In this document: piece by piece, positions 6,910 to 11,379 of the stretch
How positions within the stretch are numbered: the first letter of the stretch is position 1
How the letters are laid out: each line of letters starts with the position of its first letter
NCBI GenBank assembly: GCA_026705105.1
Contig: JAPPBK010000214.1
Span: forward strand, 1 to 11,379
Direction: 5' to 3'
Length of the DNA: 11,379 nucleotides
Origin: Chloroflexota bacterium
Lineage (GTDB): Bacteria; Chloroflexota; Dehalococcoidia; Bin125
The notes under the pieces: generated by a model
Databases searched by the model: none
The model's input: the letters and a program-made list of their open reading frames with translations, nothing else
What the model was told of the DNA's origin: nothing
Translations under genes and position numbers: made by a program

Positions 6910-8091
6910 TCATGCCCCGGAGCTGGGATCGAGCCGCGGCGACGGACCCTGGCCGAGAGCTTTGAGGATCTGTTCGAGGCCGACGACTCCCAGCAAGCGG
7001 CCCCGCTCGACCACGGGCAGGACGAAGGTGCGCTCGCGCTGCAAGCGGCGCAGAGCCTCGTCGGCGCGGGCGTCCGGGCCCAGCGGCTGGACCTGGCTGG
7101 CGTCGAGCATGATGTCGCGCAATCGGTCGGTCTGATAGCGCTCCTCGTCGAGCAGAATGATCTGCACGGCGGATGCGATTCCGATGGCGACCCCGCCCTC
7201 GGTGACGATGAAGACATCCTGCTGATTGAGCTGTGAGCGGGACGGGGCCAGGATGCGAACGGGCAGCTCCGCCTCGGCCGTGCGTGCGACCGGCGGCTCG
7301 AGCATCAGCTCGCCGACGCGCAGACCGGCGAGGTCGCGTTCGAGTTCGGCCGCCTTAACGCCCTGCGCGGCCTGAGTCATGAGCAGGAAGCCAATCAGCG
7401 CGACCCAGAGCGAGTTGAGGCCGGCGTCGAAGATTGCGGCGTCCGTGACGATGCCACCCAGCCCGTAGAGGATCATGATCGCGCCGAGGATCTGGCCCAG
7501 CCGCGCGGAGGCGCGCGTGGCGCGGTGACGCGAGCCGGTGATCCGCCAGACCACCGAACGCAGCACGCGTCCGCCGTCGAGCGGGAATCCGGGCAGCATG
7601 TTGAACCCGGCGAGGAAGCAGTTGAGGATGCCGAGGACGAAGACGATGTTGTGCAGCGCTGTCTCGGGGGTCAGCGCGAAGATTGCGACGATCAGGAAGA
7701 TCGCGCCCAGGGCGACGGAGGCGAGCGGCCCGACGACCGCAATCCAGAACTCCTGCCCGGGGCGCTGTGAATCCTCGCGAATCAGCGAAACGCCCCCGAA
7801 GAAGAAGAGCGTGATCGAGGACACCTCCATGCCGTAGCGGCGAGCCACGAGCGAGTGCGCGAGTTCGTGGATGAGCAGCGACAGGAAGTAGACCGCGCCT
7901 CCGACCACTCCGTAGAGCCAGCGCTCCGCGCCGCCCAGTCCGTCGAGATCGTCGGGCAGGATCCGAGCCTGTGTGGCGATCACGAAGACGAGCAGTGCGA
8001 AGACCAGGAAGAAGGACAGGTCGAGCCGGATCGGGATGCCCAGCACCTGGCCGACCTTGATGCCGTTGCCGCCGAAGAATCCGAATCTCAT
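6910..8091 (-). CDS. Site-2 protease family (M50) membrane metalloprotease with two CBS domains
   Basis: A 393-residue polytopic intramembrane zinc protease. It starts MRFGFF and has hydrophobic segments near 25-40, 60-78, 115-140, 148-165 and 205-240. The active-site motif HELAH (H75, E76, H79) sits in the second segment, and the third zinc ligand, D172, is in NMLPGFPLDGGRVLRS (164-179). After the membrane part come two CBS repeats, RVGELML to about 310 and LRDIMLD to about 380, likely a cytosolic nucleotide-sensing module. This arrangement matches the SpoIVFB-like CBS group of site-2 proteases, which cut membrane-bound regulators. The substrate is unknown and no anti-sigma factor gene is nearby. 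GGAG lies only 2 nt before the ATG at 8091, a tight spacing. The gene is 42 nt after the HAD gene and 25 nt before murT. Confidence 0.93.
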   Translation of the reverse strand: MRFGFFGGNGIKVGQVLGIPIRLDLSFFLVFALLVFVIATQARILPDDLDGLGGAERWLYGVVGGAVYFLSLLIHELAHSLVARRYGMEVSSITLFFFGGVSLIREDSQRPGQEFWIAVVGPLASVALGAIFLIVAIFALTPETALHNIVFVLGILNCFLAGFNMLPGFPLDGGRVLRSVVWRITGSRHRATRASARLGQILGAIMILYGLGGIVTDAAIFDAGLNSLWVALIGFLLMTQAAQGVKAAELERDLAGLRVGELMLEPPVARTAEAELPVRILAPSRSQLNQQDVFIVTEGGVAIGIASAVQIILLDEERYQTDRLRDIMLDASQVQPLGPDARADEALRRLQRERTFVLPVVERGRLLGVVGLEQILKALGQGPSPRLDPSSGA

Positions 8092-8133
8092 GTCTCCAGC
8101 ATATGTACACCGGAACGGCTGCGGGCGAGCGGA

Positions 8134-8907
8134 CTACGGCCCGGGATTGAGCAGGCCGAGCTCTTGAAGCGCGTTAGTGAGGCCGCCGAGCGTGGGGAGG
8201 TGGATGTCGGGCTTCACGGCGGGATCGCGCTTGTCGCCGACCTGGACGGAAGCGGCGAAGTTCGCGTGCTGAGCTCCGAGGACATCCGCCTCGGGCGTGT
8301 CGCCGACGAACGCGGTCTCCTCGGCGGTCACGTCCAGCGCATCGAGCGCCGCGCTGAAGATCGCCTGGCCGGGCTTCCAGCTCAGCACCTCGTCGGACCA
8401 GATCCAGTGATCGATCCAGCGATCGAATCCGCGCGCGACGAGCGCAGCTTCGACGCGTCGCCCCGGGGCCAGGCCGGTGTTGGAGACGACGGCGAGCCGC
8501 AGTCCATGCCGTTTCAGGCAATCGAGCTCGGCTTCGACTCCGCCGATGATCTCGGGCGGTTCCCAACTCGCGCTCTCGCCGATCGCCTCTGCGAGCACAG
8601 TCAACAGCTCGGGGCTCTCCACGGTGTTTGGGCACTGCCGCAGCATCGATCGTCGAACCGCATTGAAGCGGTCGTCGCCGGACAGGTCGACGTTGGATTG
8701 GTGCGCAACGACCAATGCGTCGATCGCATCACGGATCGCGACCGGCACCGCCTCAGCGGCGGTCTCTCCCGCGCCGGCCTGCTCGTAGGCGGTGCGCAGC
8801 ATGCGCTCTCGTCGCTGCATGCGCCGCCGCCCGCCACCGGGCGCGTCCGCGATCAGCGTGCCCCAGAGATCAAGGGCAACGGCTCGAATGAGGCGGGGTT
8901 GGGGCAA
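8134..8907 (-). CDS. HAD superfamily hydrolase
   Basis: A 257-residue cytoplasmic haloacid dehalogenase-like protein. Motif I is ALDLWGTLI with the nucleophile Asp13; motif II is VVSNTG with Ser142; motif III is Lys178 in SWKPGQAIF; motif IV is VGDTPEADV with Asp203 and Asp208. A helical cap of the C1 type lies between motifs I and II. The residue two after the nucleophile is Trp15, where HAD phosphatases have the general-acid Asp. This makes a standard phosphatase mechanism less certain and resembles dehalogenase-like members, so no substrate is assigned. The only usable start is TTG at 8907, since the frame is closed by a stop shortly upstream (8932-8934 region). The gene begins 24 nt after tatA and ends 42 nt before the M50 gene, so it is likely co-transcribed. 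A link to envelope work is inference from position only. Confidence 0.85.
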   Translation of the reverse strand: MPQPRLIRAVALDLWGTLIADAPGGGRRRMQRRERMLRTAYEQAGAGETAAEAVPVAIRDAIDALVVAHQSNVDLSGDDRFNAVRRSMLRQCPNTVESPELLTVLAEAIGESASWEPPEIIGGVEAELDCLKRHGLRLAVVSNTGLAPGRRVEAALVARGFDRWIDHWIWSDEVLSWKPGQAIFSAALDALDVTAEETAFVGDTPEADVLGAQHANFAASVQVGDKRDPAVKPDIHLPTLGGLTNALQELGLLNPGP

Positions 8908-8931
8908 TGGATGAACGTCAGCGTCTGGGCA

Positions 8932-9165
8932 TCAACCGGATGACGACGGCTTGTCTTCGTCGGACGAGGTCGAGCTGACAGTGGCTTCGTCCGAGTCTTC
9001 GTCTTCTCCCTCTTCCCCGGCGGGAGTGCGGGCTTCCTCACGGAACTCGCGCAAGCCTGTGCCGAGCGCCTTGCCGACGCCGGCGAGGCGTCCGGCGCCG
9101 AACACGACGAGGACGACGATGACGACCACGATTGCTTCGACAGGACCAAACCCGATCAGTGCCAT
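8932..9165 (-). CDS. tatA: Twin-arginine translocase subunit TatA/TatE
   Basis: A 77-residue single-pass membrane protein that polymerises into the Tat translocation pore. It has the family order: a short N-terminus MALIGFGPVE, a transmembrane helix (about 10-23, rich in Ile and Val), a hinge FGAGRLAGVG and an amphipathic helix KALGTGLREFREEA, then an acidic disordered tail rich in Glu, Asp and Ser. AGGAG (9172-9176) lies 6 nt before the ATG, the best ribosome binding site in the run. No tatC is present in the window. A predicted Tat substrate, the lipoprotein gene at 306-2060, is encoded about 7 kb away. Being first in the seven-gene run, its upstream gap (9166-9324) should hold the promoter, but I could not identify one. 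Confidence 0.9.
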   Translation of the reverse strand: MALIGFGPVEAIVVVIVVLVVFGAGRLAGVGKALGTGLREFREEARTPAGEEGEDEDSDEATVSSTSSDEDKPSSSG

Positions 9166-9198
9166 ACCGAACTCCTGCTGTGCCGCCGGCGCTCAGCG

Positions 9199-9223
9199 CG
9201 CGCCGCTCGCTGGGTGCGGCGCG
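9199..9223. terminator. 8-bp GC hairpin in the spacer upstream of tatA
   Basis: CGCGCCGC (9199-9206) and GCGGCGCG (9216-9223) pair perfectly around a 9-nt loop. It lies in the 159-nt gap between the CoxI-like gene end (9325) and tatA (9165). It may end transcription of the upstream genes or form a leader structure for tatA. No U-tract is present. Confidence 0.35.
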
Positions 9224-9236
9224 TCGCCTCGGTCTA

Positions 9237-9264
9237 CCTCGTCGTCAACCGTGCGGCGACGAGG
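9237..9264. terminator. 8-bp hairpin after the CoxI-like gene
   Basis: CCTCGTCG (9237-9244) and CGACGAGG (9257-9264) pair perfectly around a 12-nt loop, 60 nt beyond the CoxI-like stop codon on the minus strand. A smaller palindrome, GCCCG-GTA-CGGGC, directly follows. This supports a boundary between the two transcription units. Confidence 0.35.
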
Positions 9265-9324
9265 CCCGGTACGGGCGGCCTGTTGGTTAGCTTATCAGTG
9301 TTCCCCAGCTTGGGCGGAGCTTGA

Positions 9325-9642
9325 TTATGCTTCCAGCTTCTCGACGAAGATGCGCATGATGCCGCCGCAGATCTTGTCCTCACCGTCGACCGGTTCGGTC
9401 AGGTCGACGGTGACCATGCGGGCCGCGCCGTCCTCCAGGGTGTCCATGGCTTCCTGCCAGACTTCGGCCTCGCCGCAGCCGCCGCCAATGGTGCCGACAA
9501 ACGAGCCGTCCTCGCGGACGAGCATTTTGGCGCCGGTCTTGCGCGGCGTCGAGCCCAGGGTCTGGGCGACGGTGGCCAGCGCCACGGGCGCGCCTCCGTC
9601 GAACGCGGTGGACATCGCTTCAAAGACCTCGTCGTGCGGCAT
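9325..9642 (-). CDS. Stand-alone XdhC/CoxI N-terminal domain protein
   Basis: A 105-residue protein consisting only of the XdhC_CoxI domain. Full-length family members help insert the sulfurated molybdenum cofactor into xanthine dehydrogenase or CO dehydrogenase type enzymes. The conserved motifs are intact: GSTPRKTGAKMLV (30-42), GTIGGGCGEAEV (50-61, Cys56) and ICGG (Cys92). The C-terminal Rossmann domain is absent, and the stop follows a natural end (IFVEKLEA), so this is a real short protein rather than a truncation. AGGGA (9649-9653) lies 6 nt before the ATG. The gene starts 30 nt after the full-length XdhC gene and is surely co-transcribed. The two may work as a pair. No molybdenum hydroxylase subunit gene is in the window. 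Confidence 0.88.
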   Translation of the reverse strand: MPHDEVFEAMSTAFDGGAPVALATVAQTLGSTPRKTGAKMLVREDGSFVGTIGGGCGEAEVWQEAMDTLEDGAARMVTVDLTEPVDGEDKICGGIMRIFVEKLEA

Positions 9643-9672
9643 GGTGGTTCCCTGCTTCTCTCCGCGATCAGT

Positions 9673-10509
9673 CTAGCGGCGCGTGGTCGCCAGCAAGCGT
9701 CCGTACTCCGACATCGGCTGCGCGCCGCCGCCGCGACGGACGAGGATGATCTCGCCGAGCACCGAGACGGCAATCTCCTCGGGGGTCTCAGCGCCGATGT
9801 CGAGGCCGATCGGGGTGAACACCTTGTCGAGTTTGTCCGTGTCCACGCCGTCTTCGGCCAGGTGCTGGAGCACCGTTCGGGTGCGGCGCTTGGAGCCAAT
9901 CATGCCGACGTAGCCTGCGCCGCGCTCTGCCACGGTGCGCAGGGCGAGCTCGTCAACCTTGTGCCCGCGCGAGACCAGCACGATGTATGTGTTGGCCGTG
10001 ATCGGGAAGCGCTCGAGCTCTTCGGCGAAATCGCCGCAGATGACCTGGGCCTCGTAGGGAAAACGCGCTTCGTTGGCGTAGTCTTCACGGTCGTCGATGA
10101 TTGCGACTTCCATGCCCAGCATCGCGCCGAGCTGTCCGACGGCGAGCCCGACGTGTCCGCCGCCGACCACGAGCAGCGTGGCGGCCGGCTCGACCACTTC
10201 GACCAGGATCTCGACGATCGCGTCTGCGGCTTCGATTGCGCGGCGGCCTTCGACCGGTTCGCCGGAGGGCGTGAAGGCGCAGGTCTGGACGACGTGTCGG
10301 GGGATGGCGTCGCGGGCGAACGCGACCACGGCCGGCTCGAGCGGTCCGCCGCCGAGGTCGCCGAGCTGTCGGTCGGCGTAGACGAGCATCTTGGCGCCCG
10401 GCGCGATATCGACGCCGTCGGTCGCGCCCATCACCGTGCACGACGCAACGGCTGGCCCCTCACGGGCGGCTGTCAGTAGCGCGCGTGCAATCTCGGCGGA
10501 GTTGGCCAT
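9673..10509 (-). CDS. XdhC family protein (N-terminal domain plus Rossmann domain)
   Basis: A 278-residue protein of the XdhC/CoxF maturation family, thought to carry molybdenum cofactor to xanthine or CO dehydrogenase type enzymes in the cytoplasm. The C-terminal half is a clear XdhC_C Rossmann domain: LLVVGGGHVG (112-121), IDDREDYANEARFP (138-151), VLVSRGHKVDELAL, GYVGMIGSKRRTR and FTPIGLDIGAETPEEIAVSVLGE. The N-terminal half keeps PGAKMLV but reads GDLGGGPLE where the family has GGGC, and it lacks the GSTPR and CGG motifs. The ATG at 10509 is chosen because it aligns best with the neighbouring CoxI-like protein. The ATG at 10530 would add seven residues, and neither has a strong Shine-Dalgarno. 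It lies 52 nt after the DUF429 gene and 30 nt before the CoxI-like gene. Confidence 0.9.
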   Translation of the reverse strand: MANSAEIARALLTAAREGPAVASCTVMGATDGVDIAPGAKMLVYADRQLGDLGGGPLEPAVVAFARDAIPRHVVQTCAFTPSGEPVEGRRAIEAADAIVEILVEVVEPAATLLVVGGGHVGLAVGQLGAMLGMEVAIIDDREDYANEARFPYEAQVICGDFAEELERFPITANTYIVLVSRGHKVDELALRTVAERGAGYVGMIGSKRRTRTVLQHLAEDGVDTDKLDKVFTPIGLDIGAETPEEIAVSVLGEIILVRRGGGAQPMSEYGRLLATTRR

Positions 10510-10556
10510 GAGTTCAGGATACGCCGCCATCTTGACTACAGACTCTTGTGCGAGGG

Positions 10557-10571
10557 GCGGGTCATACCCGC
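10557..10571. repeat. Short inverted repeat over the DUF429 stop codon
   Basis: GCGGGT (10557-10562) and ACCCGC (10566-10571) form a 6-bp stem with a 3-nt loop that includes the stop codon. It could be a small attenuating hairpin before xdhC, but without a U-tract the functional reading is weak. Confidence 0.3.
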
Positions 10572-11317
10572 GGCAATCGATATACCATTTCCATACGCAG
10601 ACCGCGTGCATCGCGCTGCGGCTGCGTGGGGATCGATAGCAGATCGCCCAGTAACGGATGGGCGGGAACAGCTGTCAATGCCGTGCCCAACGCGTCTGTG
10701 ATGACGGCCTGCGGGACACGGCCGCCGAACTGTCGCTCCACCTTTTCGAAGAACGTCCGTGCCCAGGGTATGTATTGGCCGATCACGTCCAGGCGTTCAG
10801 CGACACCCTCCGTTCGGGCTTTCGGATACGACATCGGTTGCGCATGATTGAGTCCCCAGAAGCAGATCTCGCGGTGAGCCTCACGGACCTTGTCATGCAG
10901 GGCAGGATCACGCGTCAGGAGCTCGTCAACCTCGGCGATCTTCCGCACCATTCCCGCCGACTGGCGGCTGAGTTTCCGATGGACTTCGAGTTGGTTGGTC
11001 TTTGACAACGCCTGGTAAGAACGCGCTTCACCGGAACGGAATGCGTCGATTGCTGCGCGACTGGGCACGGGAAAGACTGTGTTGGCGCGCAGGGGTCTCA
11101 GCAGGCGGCGCGCCTCGTGGTCTACCTGGCGAGTCGGCTGTTCAGCATCGGGCAACCCGATCGGCATGCCCAACAGGATCTGCGAAGCGTCGCCCCATGA
11201 ATCCACAAGCAATGACAGGTTGGGAAACAGTCGAGCGTCCGCGCGACGCGCGACGCTGCCTTCTATTCGCACTGCGAACCATGAGCCCCTGCTCACATTT
11301 GCCCCTACGGCAATCAT
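10562..11317 (-). CDS. DUF429 family protein (predicted RNase H-like fold), catalytic positions altered
   Basis: A 251-residue protein recognised by DUF429 signatures: PIGLPDAEQPTRQVDHEARRLL with the conserved Arg and Asp (Asp66), FPVPSRAAI, YQALSKTNQ, the helix ending IAEVDELLTRDPALHDKVREAH and REICFWGLNHAQPMSYPK. The family is predicted to adopt an RNase H-like nuclease fold; its biological role is not established. Two acidic positions differ here. The N-terminal G-x-D-G strand reads GANVSRGSW (Asn7), and the D-I-P-I-G-L-P strand reads LGMPIGLP (Gly50). Start: an ATG at 11317 has GAGG (11326-11329) 8 nt upstream. A GTG at 11326 is in frame but sits on that GAGG, so the ATG is preferred. It is the first gene of the minus-strand series, 52 nt ahead of xdhC and possibly co-transcribed with it. 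Confidence 0.85.
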   Translation of the reverse strand: MIAVGANVSRGSWFAVRIEGSVARRADARLFPNLSLLVDSWGDASQILLGMPIGLPDAEQPTRQVDHEARRLLRPLRANTVFPVPSRAAIDAFRSGEARSYQALSKTNQLEVHRKLSRQSAGMVRKIAEVDELLTRDPALHDKVREAHREICFWGLNHAQPMSYPKARTEGVAERLDVIGQYIPWARTFFEKVERQFGGRVPQAVITDALGTALTAVPAHPLLGDLLSIPTQPQRDARGLRMEMVYRLPRV

Positions 11318-11368
11318 TGATGACACCTCGCCGATGCTCTCGGGCTGGGAAGTCGAGTGAGGTTCCGC

Positions 11369-11379
11369 ATGAATAAGGG
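11369..11379 (+). CDS. Possible 5' end of a divergent gene, cut by the window edge
   Basis: An ATG at 11369 is preceded by GAGG (11359-11362) at a 6-nt spacing, and reads Met-Asn-Lys before the window ends. Only four codons are visible, so the product cannot be named. If real, it is divergent from the DUF429 gene, and the 51-nt gap between them would hold both promoters. Confidence 0.3.

Noticed and set aside
6885..7217. N-terminal extension of MurT by about 111 residues
   Set aside because: This part of the open frame overlaps the M50 coding region, is rich in Ser, Arg and Pro like a shadow frame, and does not resemble MurT. The GTG at 6884 gives the family N-terminus.
7855..8943. Long plus-strand open frame opposite the M50 and HAD genes
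   Set aside because: It spans two well-supported minus-strand genes with complete family motifs, has no recognisable domain, and is the kind of mirror frame that GC-rich genes produce.
10532..10566. TTGACT on the plus strand as a promoter -35 box
   Set aside because: No acceptable -10 box follows at 16-18 nt, and a plus-strand transcript here would run only antisense to the DUF429 gene.

Overview
The window is about 11.4 kb of GC-rich bacterial DNA that reads as ordinary, densely packed chromosome. The gene content suggests a monoderm, peptidoglycan-making bacterium, most plausibly Chloroflexota (a SAR202/Dehalococcoidia-like lineage). The grounds are a Tat-exported lipoprotein with a Gln-rich linker, a luciferase-like flavin monooxygenase, a MurT/GatD pair and high GC. 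This placement is inference from gene content, not a measured phylogeny.

Plus-strand part (1-3250). It opens with the 3' half of a tRNA-Ala. A Tat-signal lipoprotein of the peptide/nickel-type ABC solute-binding family follows, with no permease or ATPase genes beside it. Next comes a luciferase-like flavin-dependent monooxygenase. This half ends in a cluster of strong GC hairpins (3359-3477) lying between convergent genes, probably serving as a two-way terminator.

Minus-strand part (11317 down to 3486). Ten genes run in one direction. Read in transcription order, the first three are a DUF429 RNase H-like protein whose usual acidic residues appear missing, a full-length XdhC-type protein, and a stand-alone XdhC/CoxI N-terminal domain protein. 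A 159-nt gap with two hairpins separates them from a seven-gene run: tatA, a HAD hydrolase, a site-2 protease (M50) with CBS domains, murT, gatD, a small heavy-metal-associated (HMA) domain protein and a membrane-anchored M23 peptidase. Spacings in this run are -32 to +42 nt and murT/gatD overlap as TGATG, so it looks like one transcription unit.

How the genes fit together. Most of the seven-gene run concerns the envelope: Tat export, intramembrane proteolysis, amidation of lipid II glutamate (MurT/GatD) and peptidoglycan cleavage (M23). The upstream lipoprotein is itself a predicted Tat substrate. The XdhC pair implies a molybdenum hydroxylase (xanthine or CO dehydrogenase type) elsewhere in the genome.

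I found no CRISPR array, transposase, integrase or toxin-antitoxin system, and no convincing new defence system. The most interesting points are a MurT that keeps its zinc-ribbon scaffold but lacks all four cysteines, a DUF429 protein with altered catalytic positions, the complementary motif loss in the XdhC pair, and the envelope gene run itself.
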